In this document: piece after piece, positions 26,391 through 35,737 of the stretch
Position numbering within the stretch: the first letter of the stretch is position 1
Layout of the letters: every line of letters begins with the position of its first letter
From: Micromonospora sediminicola
GTDB taxonomy: Bacteria; Actinomycetota; Actinomycetes; Mycobacteriales; Micromonosporaceae
Direction of reading: 5' to 3'
Assembly: GCF_900089585.1 (NCBI RefSeq)
Contig: NZ_FLRH01000003.1
Location: forward strand, 1,659,001-1,723,000
Length of the DNA stretch: 64,000 nucleotides
Program-made: the position numbers and the translations under genes
Notes under the pieces: model-generated
The model's input: only the letters and a program-made list of their open reading frames with translations
The model's database searches: none
What the model was told of the DNA's origin: nothing

Positions 26391-27650
26391 TCAGCTGCCC
26401 CGGGCCAGCCAGCCGACCGGTCGGTCGACGATCCGGCGGACCACCGAGGTGGCTCCGCCGACCGCGGCGGACTGGGCGCCGAGCACCGCGGGTCGCACCG
26501 TGACCGGGGACCAGGCGGCCGTGAGCACCCGACGGGAGACCTCCGCCGCCACCGGGGGACGCAGCCAGGGGGAGAGCGGGGCGTATCCGCCCCCGAGCAC
26601 CACGGTGTCCAGGTCCAGCAGGTTCACCACGCCCGCCACCGCCACCCCGAGGGCGGTGCCGGCGTCGGCCAAGGCGGCCAGCGTGGCCGCGTCACCGGCC
26701 TCGGCCAGGTCGGCGAGGCGGGTGGCGGCGGTGTCCGCCGGCAGTTCGGCGCCGGGCAGCCCGGCGGCGGCCAGGATCGCCTCCTGGCCGGCGTACCGCT
26801 CCAGGCAGCCCCGGCCACCGCAGCGGCAGGGCCGCCCCTGCGGCTGCACCGGGAAGTGACCGATCTCTCCGCTCCAGCCGCGCGCCCCCCGGTAGAGCGC
26901 CCCGTCCAGCACGATGCCGGCGCCGATGCCGATCTCACCGGTGACGTGCAGGAAGCTGCGCGGGCCGGCGGGGCCGGCGTACAGCTCGCCGAGCGCGGCG
27001 AGGTTGGCCTCGTTGTCGACCACCAGCGGCGGGACGCCGTCGACCGGCTCGGCGAGGGGCTGCCCGGCGAGCAGCGCCGGCACGTCCACGTCCCGCCAGC
27101 CCAGGTTCGGCGCCAGCCGGACCAGGCCGCCGTCGCCCACCAGACCCGGCACGGCGAGCGCCGCGCCGGCCAGGGTCAACCCGTCGCGTACGGCGGCGGC
27201 ACGCGCCTCGGCGGCCAGCGCGGCCAGCCGGGCGAGCGCGTCGGCGGGGGAGACCGGGCGCAGGTCGGCGCGGCGGACCAGGTGGTGCCGGACCGTGCCG
27301 GTCAGGTCGACCACGCAGGCCGCCAGGTAGTCGACGTTCACCTCCAGGCCCAGGCCGGCCGGGCCGTCGGCGGCGAGCACCAGGCCCCGGGCCGGCCGGC
27401 CGGCACCGGTGCGCGGGGGTGGCTCGGCCTCGGCGACCAGCCGTCCGGCGATCAGGTCGTCGACGACGGCGGAGACGGTGGCCCGGGTCAGCCCGGTCCC
27501 GGCGGCGAGGCCGGCCCGCGAGGGCGGTCGGTCGGCGGCGGCGATCCGCCGGAGCACCACCGCGAGATTCAGCTCACGCAGACTGCCCTGCCGGACCGCT
27601 CCGGCAGTGCTGGCGCTGGTCACCACTTGACACTGCCACATCCCCGCCAT
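26391..27650 (-). CDS. xylR: ROK-family xylose-operon repressor (XylR type)
   Basis: 419 residues as written. An N-terminal winged helix (LRELNLAVVLRRIAAADRPPSRAGLAAGTGLTRATVSAVVDDLI, about 23-66) precedes a ROK sugar-kinase-like domain. The ROK zinc motif is present (GHFPVQPQGRPCRCGGRGCLERYAG), as is GEIGIGAGIVLDGALYRG. Divergent from xylA, the standard arrangement for xylose repressors released by xylose. The true start may be ATG 27641 or GTG 27623 rather than 27650, because a likely operator covers 27650-27672. Confidence 0.92.
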   Translation of the reverse strand: MAGMWQCQVVTSASTAGAVRQGSLRELNLAVVLRRIAAADRPPSRAGLAAGTGLTRATVSAVVDDLIAGRLVAEAEPPPRTGAGRPARGLVLAADGPAGLGLEVNVDYLAACVVDLTGTVRHHLVRRADLRPVSPADALARLAALAAEARAAAVRDGLTLAGAALAVPGLVGDGGLVRLAPNLGWRDVDVPALLAGQPLAEPVDGVPPLVVDNEANLAALGELYAGPAGPRSFLHVTGEIGIGAGIVLDGALYRGARGWSGEIGHFPVQPQGRPCRCGGRGCLERYAGQEAILAAAGLPGAELPADTAATRLADLAEAGDAATLAALADAGTALGVAVAGVVNLLDLDTVVLGGGYAPLSPWLRPPVAAEVSRRVLTAAWSPVTVRPAVLGAQSAAVGGATSVVRRIVDRPVGWLARGS

Positions 27651-27672
27651 TTAATTCAACCGCTGAACAAAT
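27650..27672. promoter_or_regulatory. Probable XylR operator
   Basis: An imperfect inverted repeat, TTTAATTCA-N5-TGAACAAAT, between the divergent repressor and xylA genes, 30 bp before the xylA start. The core TTCA-N5-TGAA is perfect. It is unusually AT-rich for this window. Confidence 0.6.
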
Positions 27673-27702
27673 CGCGGACGCCACCACCACCCGGAGGTTC
27701 CC

Positions 27703-28890
27703 ATGGCACCCCGTCCCACCCCCGCGGACAAGTTCTCCTTCGGCCTCTGGACCGTGGGTTGGCCCGCCCGCGACCCGTTCGGCGACGCCACCCGGCCCGA
27801 GCTGGACGCCGTCGAGGCCGTGCACAAGCTCGCCGAGCTCGGCGCGTACGGGATCACGTTCCACGACGACGACCTGGTCCCGTTCGGCGCGGACGCGGCC
27901 ACCCGCGACGCCCGGCTGAGCCGGTTCCGCAAGGCGCTCGACGAGACCGGCCTGGTCGTGCCGATGGTCACCACCAACCTGTTCAACCACCCGGTGTTCA
28001 AGGACGGCGGCTTCACCAGCAACGACCGCGACGTGCGCCGCTACGCGCTGCGCAAGGTGCTGCGCAACGTCGACCTCGCCGCCGAGCTGGGCGCGAAGAC
28101 GTTCGTCATGTGGGGCGGCCGGGAAGGCGCCGAGTACGACGTGGCCAAGGACGTCCAGGCCGCGCTCGAGCGCTACCGGGAGGCCGTCGACCTGCTCTGC
28201 CAGTACGTCGTCGACAACGGCTACGACCTGCGCTTCGCGCTGGAGCCCAAGCCGAACGAGCCGCGGGGCGACATCCTGCTCCCCACCGTCGGCCACGCGC
28301 TCGGCTTCATCTCCACCCTGGCCCGCCCGGAGATGGTCGGGCTCAACCCGGAGGTCGGCCACGAGCAGATGGCCGGGCTCAACTTCGCCCACGGCATCGC
28401 CCAGGCGCTCTGGCAGGGCAAGCTGTTCCACATCGACCTCAACGGCCAGCGCGGCATCAAGTACGACCAGGACCTGGTCTTCGGCCACGGCGACCTGCTC
28501 AACGCGTTCGCCCTGGTCGACCTGCTGGAGCACGGCGGCCCGAACGGCGGCCCGGCCTACGACGGCCCGCGCCACTTCGACTACAAGCCCTCCCGCACCG
28601 AGGACATGACCGGCGTGTGGGCCTCCGCCGAGGCGAACATGCGGACCTACCTGCTGCTCAAGGAGCGGGCCGCGGCGTTCCGCGCCGACCCGGAGGTGGC
28701 CGAGGCGCTGGCCGCCGCCCGGGTGGCCGAGCTGGCCACCCCGACGCTGAACCCGGGTGAGGGCTACGCCGAGCTGCTCGCCGACCGGACCGCGTTCGAG
28801 GAGTTCGACCCGGAGGCCGCCGGTGCCAAGGGCTTCGGCTTCGTCCGGCTCAACCAGCTCGCCGTCGAGCACGTGCTCGGCGCGCGCTGA
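27703..28890 (+). CDS. xylA: Xylose isomerase
   Basis: 395 residues, close to the usual 385-395 of actinobacterial class I enzymes. Converts D-xylose to D-xylulose with two divalent metals. Active-site motifs are all present: the catalytic His in [22 protein letters not shown], the metal Glu and Lys in [27 protein letters not shown] and [18 protein letters not shown] is preceded by GGAGG. First gene of xylAB, divergent from the ROK repressor. Confidence 0.97.
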   Translation: MAPRPTPADKFSFGLWTVGWPARDPFGDATRPELDAVEAVHKLAELGAYGITFHDDDLVPFGADAATRDARLSRFRKALDETGLVVPMVTTNLFNHPVFKDGGFTSNDRDVRRYALRKVLRNVDLAAELGAKTFVMWGGREGAEYDVAKDVQAALERYREAVDLLCQYVVDNGYDLRFALEPKPNEPRGDILLPTVGHALGFISTLARPEMVGLNPEVGHEQMAGLNFAHGIAQALWQGKLFHIDLNGQRGIKYDQDLVFGHGDLLNAFALVDLLEHGGPNGGPAYDGPRHFDYKPSRTEDMTGVWASAEANMRTYLLLKERAAAFRADPEVAEALAAARVAELATPTLNPGEGYAELLADRTAFEEFDPEAAGAKGFGFVRLNQLAVEHVLGAR

Positions 28891-28901
28891 GGCGGGCCGC
28901 C

Positions 28902-30359
28902 ATGCCGCTCGTCGCGGGGGTCGACTCGTCGACCCAGTCCTGCAAGGTGGTGGTCCGGGACGCGGAGACCGGGGCGCTGGTCCGGCAGGGCCGGGCGCCC
29001 CACCCGGCCGGCACCGAGGTCGACCCCGCCGCCTGGTGGGACGCCCTGCGGGCGGCCGTCGCCGAGGCCGGCGGCCTGGCCGACGTGGCCGTCGTCTCGG
29101 TCGGCGGCCAGCAGCACGGCATGGTCTGCCTGGACGAGGCGGGCGAGGTGGTCCGCCCGGCGCTGCTGTGGAACGACACCCGGTCCGCCGACGCCGCCCG
29201 GGACCTCGTCGAGGAGGCCGGCGGCGGGGAAACCGGCCGCCGGTTCTGGGCCGAGGCCACCGGCGCGGTGCCGGTGGCCAGCTTCACCGCCACCAAGCTG
29301 CGCTGGCTGGCCCGGCACGAGCCGGCGAACGCCGACCGGGTGGCCGCGGTCTGCCTGCCGCACGACTGGCTCACCTGGCGGCTGGCCGGCGCTGCCGGCC
29401 TGGACGCGCTGCGCACCGACCGGGGCGACGCCAGCGGCACCGGCTACTGGTCGCCGCGCACCGGCGAATACCGGCTCGACCTGTTGGAGCAGGCCTTCGG
29501 CCGGCGCCCGCGGGTCCCGGTCGTGCTCGGTCCGGCCGAGGCGGCCGGACAGCTCGACCCGGCGGCGCTCGGCGACGGGCCGACCGCCGCCGGTCCGGTC
29601 GGCGGCGCAGGGTCCGGCGCCGCCGGCCGGGTCCTCCTCGGGCCGGGCACCGGGGACAACGCGGCGGCGGCGCTCGGCGTCGGCGCCGGCCCGGGGGACG
29701 TGGTCGTCTCGATCGGCACCTCCGGCACGGTCTTCGCGGTGGCCGACGCGCCGGCCGCCGACGCCGCCGGCGCGGTGGCCGGGTTCGCCGACGCCACCGG
29801 GCGGTTCCTGCCGCTGGTCTGCACGTTGAACGCGGCCCGGGTGCTCGACGCCGCCGCGACGCTGCTCGGCGTCGACCTCGACACGCTCGGCGAGTTGGCG
29901 CTGGCCGCCCCGCCGGGCGCGGACGGCCTGGTCCTGGTGCCGTACCTGGAGGGGGAACGGACGCCGGACCGCCCGCACGCCACCGGCGAACTGCGCGGCC
30001 TGACGCTGGGCACGTCGACCCCGGCGCACCTGGCCCGGGCCGCCGTCGAGGGCATGCTCTGCGGGCTCGCCGACGGCCTCGACGCGCTGCTCGCCCAGGG
30101 CGCCCGCGCCGACCGGATCATCCTGGTCGGCGGTGGCGCCCGGTCCGCCGCGGTCCGCGCGATCGCGCCGCAGGTCTTCGGCCGCCCGGTGGTGGTCCCA
30201 CCGCCCGGTGAGTACGTGGCCGACGGCGCGGCCCGCCAGGCCGCGTGGGTCGCGCTCGGCGGCGACGCCCCGCCGGCCTGGTCGATCGGCGACACCGAGG
30301 AGTACACGGCCGAGCCGGTGCCCGCCATCCGCGAGCGCTACGCCCGCGCCCGGGGGTAA
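28902..30359 (+). CDS. xylB: Xylulokinase
   Basis: 485 residues, FGGY carbohydrate kinase. Phosphorylates D-xylulose to xylulose 5-phosphate for the pentose phosphate pathway. Motifs: [13 protein letters not shown] at the N-terminus, [32 protein letters not shown] (phosphate binding) and [23 protein letters not shown] near the C-terminus. It starts 12 bp after xylA. Its TAA stop is the first triplet of the 53-nt repeat element that begins at 30357. Confidence 0.96.
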   Translation: MPLVAGVDSSTQSCKVVVRDAETGALVRQGRAPHPAGTEVDPAAWWDALRAAVAEAGGLADVAVVSVGGQQHGMVCLDEAGEVVRPALLWNDTRSADAARDLVEEAGGGETGRRFWAEATGAVPVASFTATKLRWLARHEPANADRVAAVCLPHDWLTWRLAGAAGLDALRTDRGDASGTGYWSPRTGEYRLDLLEQAFGRRPRVPVVLGPAEAAGQLDPAALGDGPTAAGPVGGAGSGAAGRVLLGPGTGDNAAAALGVGAGPGDVVVSIGTSGTVFAVADAPAADAAGAVAGFADATGRFLPLVCTLNAARVLDAAATLLGVDLDTLGELALAAPPGADGLVLVPYLEGERTPDRPHATGELRGLTLGTSTPAHLARAAVEGMLCGLADGLDALLAQGARADRIILVGGGARSAAVRAIAPQVFGRPVVVPPPGEYVADGAARQAAWVALGGDAPPAWSIGDTEEYTAEPVPAIRERYARARG

Positions 30360-30409
30360 GGAAGGGCCCCTTCTTAACGCCTCCGGTAGAGGAGGGGCCC
30401 CTTTTTAAC
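30357..30409. repeat. 53-nt GGGCCC-centred palindromic element, copy 1
   Basis: Two GGAAGGGCCCCTTCTTAAC-like palindromes separated by GCCTCCGGTA. The element begins TAAGGAAGGG, and that TAA is the stop codon of xylB. Copy 2 is inverted at 31910-31962. Self-complementary units suggest a structured transcript end. Confidence 0.85.
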
Positions 30410-30469
30410 ACGCGCGTCAGGCCGGGGGCGGTGTCCCGGATCCGGCCCGCACCTGGTTGGCTGCCCTGC

Positions 30470-31900
30470 ATGAGTTCCACCAGGATCTCCCGGCGCGGGA
30501 ACGCGGCGCACCGGTACTACAGCGTTGTCGTCTTCGTGGTGCTCGCCTCGCTGGACAACGTGGCGATCGGCCTCGTGCCGCCGCTGTACGGGCCGATCTC
30601 CGAGGCGTTCGACGTACCCCAGCGGATGCTCGGCCTGGTCACCGCGGTCAGCTTCCTGGTCAGCGCGGTGGCCGCGGTGGGCTGGGCGTACGTCGGCGAC
30701 CGGAGCAACCGCAAGCCGTTGCTGATGGTCGGCACGCTGGTCTGGGCGGCCGGCACCGGCGGCAGCGCGCTGGCCGGGCAGTACCCGACGTTCCTGGCCG
30801 CCCAGCTCGTCGCCGCGGTCGGGCTGGGCGCGGTCGGCTCGGTCGGCTTCTCCGTGGTCACCGACCTGATCTCGCCGCGCCGCCGCGGCCTGGTGATGAG
30901 CTTCTGGGGCCTGTCCCAGGGCGTCGGCACGCTGGCCGGCACGCTCACCGGCGGCCTGCTCGGCGCGACCGACTGGCGGCGGCCGTTCCTGCTGCTGACC
31001 GTCGTCGGCCTGGCCGCCACCGCGGCGTACCTGTTCACCTACGACATCCGGCGCGGGCAGAGCGAGCCGGAACTGGCCGAGGCGCTCGACGCCGGCGGCG
31101 AGTATGACTACCGGATCAGCCGCGCCGACCTGCCCCGGATCCTGGCCCGGCGGACCAACCGGTGGCTGATCCTGCAGGGGCTGACCGCCCAGGCCGCGTT
31201 CGGCTCGCTGGTCTGGCTGCCGGTGCTGTTCAGCCAGCGCGCCGAGGCGCAAGGCTACTCGCCGGCCACGGCGGTGGTGGTGGGCAGCGTCTTCGCCACC
31301 CTGTTCCAGCTCGGCGGCGCGCTGTCGATCGTGGGCGGGTTGGTCGGCGACGCGCTGCAACGGCGTACGCCGAGCGGCCGGGCCCTGGTCGCGGCCGTGG
31401 GCATCCTCGCGGCCGTGCCGTTCTACCTGGTGCTGTTCTTCGTGCCGATCGAGATCGACGTGCCCGACGGCGGCGGCTCCGGCGCGGTGGTGGCGGCGGT
31501 GCTGTCCAGTGTGCTGACCGAGCCGACGGTCGGGCTGAGCCTGCTCACCGCCGTGGTGGCGCTGGCGCTCACCTCGGCCAACTCGCCCAACTGGTTCGCG
31601 CTGATCGCCGACGTCAACCCGCCCGAGCACCGGGGCACGGTCTACAGCCTGGGCAACCTGGTCAACGGCGTGGGACGGGCGGCCGGCAACGGGGTGGTCG
31701 GGCTGGTGTTCGGCGGGCTGCGGCTGGTGTTCCCGCCGCCGCTGAACTACGCCGTCGGGCTGGCCGCGTTCCAGCTCTTCTTCATCCCCACCGGGATCAT
31801 GTACTGGCTGGCCGCCCGCACCTCGCCCCGGGACATCGCGCAGGTCAACGCGCTCCTGCACACCCGCGCCGACCGCCTGGAAGGAAGGGCCCCTTCTTAA
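30470..31900 (+). CDS. MFS transporter
   Basis: 476 residues from ATG 30470 (MSSTRISRRGNAAHRYYS); an open frame extends further up but crosses the repeat. About 12 TM helices. MFS motif A-like sequence after TM2 (VGDRSNRKPLLMVG), and DLISPRRRGLVMSFWGLSQG between later helices. The substrate is unknown; the neighbourhood would suit a sugar, but nothing in the sequence shows it. The last residues (EGRAPS) and the TAA stop are encoded by a copy of the palindromic repeat, which suggests that the natural C-terminus was replaced when the repeat arrived. Confidence 0.9.
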   Translation: MSSTRISRRGNAAHRYYSVVVFVVLASLDNVAIGLVPPLYGPISEAFDVPQRMLGLVTAVSFLVSAVAAVGWAYVGDRSNRKPLLMVGTLVWAAGTGGSALAGQYPTFLAAQLVAAVGLGAVGSVGFSVVTDLISPRRRGLVMSFWGLSQGVGTLAGTLTGGLLGATDWRRPFLLLTVVGLAATAAYLFTYDIRRGQSEPELAEALDAGGEYDYRISRADLPRILARRTNRWLILQGLTAQAAFGSLVWLPVLFSQRAEAQGYSPATAVVVGSVFATLFQLGGALSIVGGLVGDALQRRTPSGRALVAAVGILAAVPFYLVLFFVPIEIDVPDGGGSGAVVAAVLSSVLTEPTVGLSLLTAVVALALTSANSPNWFALIADVNPPEHRGTVYSLGNLVNGVGRAAGNGVVGLVFGGLRLVFPPPLNYAVGLAAFQLFFIPTGIMYWLAARTSPRDIAQVNALLHTRADRLEGRAPS

Positions 31901-31901
31901 C
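31881..31901. repeat. Single 21-nt palindromic repeat at the end of the MFS gene
   Basis: A copy of the GGGCCC-centred unit overlapping the last codons of the MFS gene. With the inverted unit at 31910-31929 it forms a ~20-bp stem with an 8-nt loop, a probable terminator. Confidence 0.85.
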
Positions 31902-31909
31902 GGGTGAGT

Positions 31910-31962
31910 GTTAAGAAGGGGCCCTTCCTATACCGGAGGCGTTAACAGGGGGCCCTTCCTTA
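31910..31962. repeat. 53-nt GGGCCC-centred palindromic element, copy 2 (inverted)
   Basis: Read on the minus strand it starts TAAGGAAGGG, contains the same GCCTCCGGTA spacer and ends CCTTCTTAAC, with the same 53-nt length as copy 1. Its TAA is the stop codon of the alpha-glucosidase gene on the minus strand. Confidence 0.85.
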
Positions 31963-33600
31963 CACCCACCACACGGTGACGTCGGTGGGGACCGCGTCGC
32001 CGTCCAGCGGGGCGCTGGACACCAGCACCGAGGCGCCGGCCGGCAGCGGCACCGCTGTCGCGCCGAAGTTGGTCAGCACGGTGAGGTCACCGTTGGTGAA
32101 CGTCAGCACCTCGTCGCCGGAGGACAGGAACCGCAGCGGGCCCCGCGCCAGCGCGTGCTCGCGGCGCAACCGCAGCGCCGTGCGGTACAGCTCGTACGTC
32201 GAGCCGGGCACCCCGCGCTGCCGGTCCAGCGCGTACTCGGCCCACATCGGCGGCTGGGGCAGCCAGCTCGCGTCCGTCGGCCCGAAGCCGTACGACGGGG
32301 CGTCGGCCTCCCACGGGATCGGCACCCGGCAGCCGTCGCGGCCGCGCTGGGTGTGCCCGCTGCGGGCCCAGGTGGGGTCCTGCCGGGCCTCGTCGGGCAG
32401 CGTGGTGTGCTCCGGCAGCCCCAGCTCCTCGCCCTGGTAGAGGTAGGCCGAGCCGGGCAGCGCGAGCATGAGCAGGCTGGCCGCCCGGGCCCGGCGCAGG
32501 CCGAGCGCCACGTCGGGCTGCGGGTCGTCGACGCCGATGCCGTTCATCCGGCCGCCGGCGGTGGTCAGCCCGAGCCGGGAGGCGTGCCGGACCACGTCGT
32601 GGTTGGACAGCACCCACGTGGTCGGCGCGCCCACCGAGTCGGTGGCTTCCAGGGAGCGGGTGATCACCGCGTACTGGGCCGGGGCGGTCCAGGCGGCCAT
32701 CAGGTACTCGAAGTTGAACGCCTGGTGCATCTCGTCCGGCCGGACGTAACGGGCCAGCCGCTCGGCCGGCTCCACCCACGCCTCGGCGACCAGGACCCGC
32801 TCCCCGGCGTACGAGTCGAGCAGCCGCCGCCACTCCCGGTAGATCTCGTGCACGCCGTCCTGGTCCCACATCGGCGGCCGGGGCTTGTCCACCTCGCTGC
32901 CGGAGAGGATCTCCTGCGGTTCCTGCCAGTCGGCCAGGTCGGCCTGCTTGATCAGGCCGTGCGCGACGTCCACCCGGAACCCGTCCACGCCCCGGTCGAG
33001 CCAGAAGCGCAGGACGCCGAGGAACTCCTCGCGCACCTCCGGGTTGTCCCAGTTGAGGTCGGGCTGGCCGGGGTCGAACAGGTGCAGGTACCACTGCCCG
33101 TCCGGCAGCCGGGTCCAGGCCGGTCCGCCGAACACGCTCTCCCAGTCGTTCGGGGCCTCGGCGCCGTCCGGGCCCTTGCCGTCCCGGATGACGTAGCGCT
33201 GCCGCTCCGGGCTGCCCGGCGCCGCCGCCACCGCGGCGGTGAACCAGCGGTGCGCGGAGGAGGTGTGGTTGGGCACCAGGTCGACGATCACCCGCAGGCC
33301 GCGTGCCTTCGCCTCGGTGATCAGCTTGTCGGCGTCGGCGAGCGTGCCGAAGAGCGGGTCGACGTCCCGGTAGTCGGCCACGTCGTAGCCGGCGTCGGCC
33401 TGCGGGGACGGATAGAACGGGGACAGCCAGAGCGCGTCGACGCCCAGCTCGGCGAGGTGGTCGAGGCGGGCCGTGATGCCCGGCAGGTCGCCGATGCCGT
33501 CGCCGTCGGAGTCGGCGAACGAGCGCGGGTAGACCTGGTAGATGACCGCCTCGGTCCACCAGCCGGTGGCCGGGCTCTGCTGCGTCGCGTCGGTGTTCAG
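31960..33600 (-). CDS. GH13 alpha-glucosidase (oligo-1,6-glucosidase-like), CTG start
   Basis: About 546 residues, the normal size. N-terminal conserved sequence (WWTEAVIYQVYPRSFADSDG) lies upstream of any ATG/GTG/TTG. The frame has no standard start between an in-frame stop near 33697 and this region. The only good start is CTG 33600, with AGGGAG 6 nt upstream. GH13 regions are intact: DLVPNHTS, GFRVDVAHG (nucleophile Asp), VAEAW (acid/base Glu), LSNHDVVRH. It hydrolyses alpha-glucosides brought in by the adjacent ABC transporter, in the cytoplasm (no signal peptide). Last gene of the leftward operon, 40 bp after the LacI regulator. Confidence 0.92.
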   Translation of the reverse strand: MNTDATQQSPATGWWTEAVIYQVYPRSFADSDGDGIGDLPGITARLDHLAELGVDALWLSPFYPSPQADAGYDVADYRDVDPLFGTLADADKLITEAKARGLRVIVDLVPNHTSSAHRWFTAAVAAAPGSPERQRYVIRDGKGPDGAEAPNDWESVFGGPAWTRLPDGQWYLHLFDPGQPDLNWDNPEVREEFLGVLRFWLDRGVDGFRVDVAHGLIKQADLADWQEPQEILSGSEVDKPRPPMWDQDGVHEIYREWRRLLDSYAGERVLVAEAWVEPAERLARYVRPDEMHQAFNFEYLMAAWTAPAQYAVITRSLEATDSVGAPTTWVLSNHDVVRHASRLGLTTAGGRMNGIGVDDPQPDVALGLRRARAASLLMLALPGSAYLYQGEELGLPEHTTLPDEARQDPTWARSGHTQRGRDGCRVPIPWEADAPSYGFGPTDASWLPQPPMWAEYALDRQRGVPGSTYELYRTALRLRREHALARGPLRFLSSGDEVLTFTNGDLTVLTNFGATAVPLPAGASVLVSSAPLDGDAVPTDVTVWWV

Positions 33601-33640
33601 CGCCTTCTCCCTGTCGTGCGTGCGGGGCGAACGGGTCCGT

Positions 33641-34711
33641 TCAGTGTGCCCGGGGTGGCGCGGTCGAGTCCCGCACCACCAGGCGAGTGGGGAGGATCAC
33701 CGACGACGGCGTCCCGGTGTCGGTGTCGGCGTCGCGCGGGGCCGGCACCAGACCGGCGTACGGCTCGGCGACCCGGGCGCCCAGAGGGTCGAGCAGGATG
33801 CGCGCGGCGAGCAGCCCCTGCTCGGCGGCGGGCTGGGCGATCGTACTCAGCCCGAGCACCCCGGCCAGGTCGTGGTCGTCGATGCCGATCACGCTGACGT
33901 CCTGCGGGACCCGGAGTCCGGCGTCGCGCAGCGCGGTGACCGCGCCCATCGCCATCTCGTCGCAGGCGGCGAAGATGGCGGTCGGCGGTTCGCCCCGGGC
34001 GAGCAGCTCGGCGGTGGCCCGGGTGCCGCCGTCGATGGTGAACCGGGACTCGACGTCGAGGCTCGGGTCGGGGCGGATGCCGGCCCCGCGCAGCGCCTCC
34101 TGGTAGCCGCGCCGCCGGTCGAGGTGGGTGGTGAAGGCCAGCTCGTCGTCGGGGTCGCCGGAGATGTGCGCGATCCGGGTGTGGCCGAGGTCGAGCAGGT
34201 GGCGGGTGGCGGTCCGGGCGGCGGCCACGTCGTCGATGCGGACGCAGGGCCAGCCGGGCACACCGCTGCCGGAGCTGATCGTCACCCCGGGCAGGTCCAG
34301 CTTGGTCAGCGCGTGCACGTCGGCCGCGCGCAGCGGGGTGGCGACCAGCATGATCGCGTCCACCCGCTTGTGCAGGCCGGCCGGGCGGAGCACCCGCTGG
34401 CGGGTCTGCTCCCGGCCGCCGAGGTTGTAGAGCAGCAGGTCGTAGCCGTTCTGCTGGAGGTAGTCCTCGACCGCCTCGACCACGGTGCCGAAGAACCAGC
34501 GGGTGATCCGGGGGACCACCACCGCGACGGTGCCGGTCCGGCCGCCGGCCAGTCGGGAGGCGCTCGGCGAGACCGCGTACTGGAGCTGCTCGGCGGCGGC
34601 GAGCACCCGGCGGCGGGTGGCGGCGGAGACCGTCGGCAGCCCGCGCAGCGCCCGGGAGACGGTGGCCGTGGAGACCCCGGCCAGGCGGGCGACGTCGTCA
34701 ATCTTGGTCAT
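33641..34711 (-). CDS. LacI-family repressor of the alpha-glucoside operon
   Basis: 356 residues. N-terminal helix-turn-helix and hinge (IDDVARLAGVSTATVSRALRGLPTVS, then LAAAEQLQYAVSPSASRLAGGRT). Periplasmic-binding-like ligand domain at about 60-340 (RITRWFFGTVVEAVEDYLQQNGYD, AIFAACDEMAMGAVTALRDAGLRVP). It sits between the permease genes and the alpha-glucosidase, the common layout for maltose/alpha-glucoside regulators. Its likely target is the palindrome at 38271-38284 before the binding-protein gene. Confidence 0.94.
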   Translation of the reverse strand: MTKIDDVARLAGVSTATVSRALRGLPTVSAATRRRVLAAAEQLQYAVSPSASRLAGGRTGTVAVVVPRITRWFFGTVVEAVEDYLQQNGYDLLLYNLGGREQTRQRVLRPAGLHKRVDAIMLVATPLRAADVHALTKLDLPGVTISSGSGVPGWPCVRIDDVAAARTATRHLLDLGHTRIAHISGDPDDELAFTTHLDRRRGYQEALRGAGIRPDPSLDVESRFTIDGGTRATAELLARGEPPTAIFAACDEMAMGAVTALRDAGLRVPQDVSVIGIDDHDLAGVLGLSTIAQPAAEQGLLAARILLDPLGARVAEPYAGLVPAPRDADTDTGTPSSVILPTRLVVRDSTAPPRAH

Positions 34712-34734
34712 CGTGGCTCCCCGCTGCGACCCGT

Positions 34735-34770
34735 GTCCCACCGCCGCCGGCAGGCCGGCGGCGGTGGGAC
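34735..34770 (-). terminator. Hairpin between permease and regulator genes
   Basis: A perfect 17-bp stem (GTCCCACCGCCGCCGGC and complement) with a two-base centre. It may end or reduce transcription from the transport genes, so the regulator may also have its own promoter. Confidence 0.7.
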
Positions 34771-34776
34771 GACGGA

Positions 34777-35736
34777 TCAACCCTTGACGCTGCCGGCGAG
34801 CAGGCCCCGCACGAAGTAGCGCTGGAGGGACAGGAACACCAGCAGCGGTACGACGATCGAGACGAACGCGCCGGCGGTGAGCCGTTGCCACTCGTTGCCC
34901 CGCGTGCCGGCCAGCTCGGCGAGCCGGACCGTCAGCGGGGCGGTCTCGTCGCCGCCGCCGGCGAAGATCAGCGCGACCAACAGGTCGTTCCAGACCCAGA
35001 GGAACTGGAAGATGCCGATCGCCGCGAGCGCGGGCGTGATCAGCGGCAGCACGATGGTGCGGAAGATCTTCGGGTGGGTGGCGCCGTCGACCCGGGCCGC
35101 CTCCATCAGGTCGCCGGGGAGCTGCGAGATGAAGTTGTGCAGCAGGTAGACGGCGAACGGGAGCGCGAAGCAGGTGTGTGCGAACCACACCTGCGCGAAC
35201 TTCTGCTCGTCGACCAGGTCCCACGCGGGGAGGATCTGGACCCCGCCGAGGGTGACGCCGGTGGAGAAGAACCTCAGCAGCGGCACGAGGGCCATCTGCA
35301 GCGGCACGATCTGCAGCGCGAAGATCCCGATGTAGAGCCAGTCCCGGCCCTTGAAGTTGATCCAGGCCAGCGCGTACGCGGCCAGCGAGGCGAACGCGAT
35401 CGGGAAGAGCACCGACGGGATGGTGATCGCCAGTGAGTTGATGAAGTAGCTGGCGAGCTGCCCCGACGAGCCGGTGCTGAACAGCACGTCCTGGTAGTTC
35501 TGCAGGGTGAACTGCGGGTCGCGGAAGAACGTCCACCAGCCGGTGGTCTTGATCTGGTCCTCCGGCCGGAACGAGGAGATGAACAGGCCGAAGGTCGGGA
35601 TCGTCCAGAGCAGCGCGAGCACGATCGAGACCAGCGTGGCGGTGCGGCTGTTGAGCCGCTTGCGGACCCGGGCGGCCCGGGTGAGCGGCGCCGGGGGTTG
35701 GACGCCGGCTCCGACGGTGGGCGTGGCGGTGGTCAT
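34777..35736 (-). CDS. ABC transporter permease, MalG/AglG type
   Basis: 319 residues with six TM helices. The EAA loop that contacts the ATPase is LMEAARVDGATHPKIFRTIVLPLITPALAAIG. Partner of the MalF-type permease one base upstream. The family imports oligosaccharides; alpha-glucosides are inferred from the downstream glucosidase. No ATPase gene is in the operon, so the shared MsiK-type ATPase of actinomycetes probably serves it. Confidence 0.93.
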   Translation of the reverse strand: MTTATPTVGAGVQPPAPLTRAARVRKRLNSRTATLVSIVLALLWTIPTFGLFISSFRPEDQIKTTGWWTFFRDPQFTLQNYQDVLFSTGSSGQLASYFINSLAITIPSVLFPIAFASLAAYALAWINFKGRDWLYIGIFALQIVPLQMALVPLLRFFSTGVTLGGVQILPAWDLVDEQKFAQVWFAHTCFALPFAVYLLHNFISQLPGDLMEAARVDGATHPKIFRTIVLPLITPALAAIGIFQFLWVWNDLLVALIFAGGGDETAPLTVRLAELAGTRGNEWQRLTAGAFVSIVVPLLVFLSLQRYFVRGLLAGSVKG

Positions 35737-35737
35737 C

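Noticed and set aside
24621..28760. A very long open frame on the plus strand across the B12, phosphatase, ROK and xylA genes
   Set aside because: It is antisense to well-supported genes and has the Gly/Arg/Pro/Gln composition of out-of-frame GC-rich DNA. Similar long frames opposite the cellulase, symporter and xylulokinase genes were rejected for the same reason.
30357..31962. The inverted 53-nt repeats as ends of a transposon carrying the MFS gene
   Set aside because: No transposase and no target duplication are visible, and each repeat is internally palindromic like a REP/terminator element.
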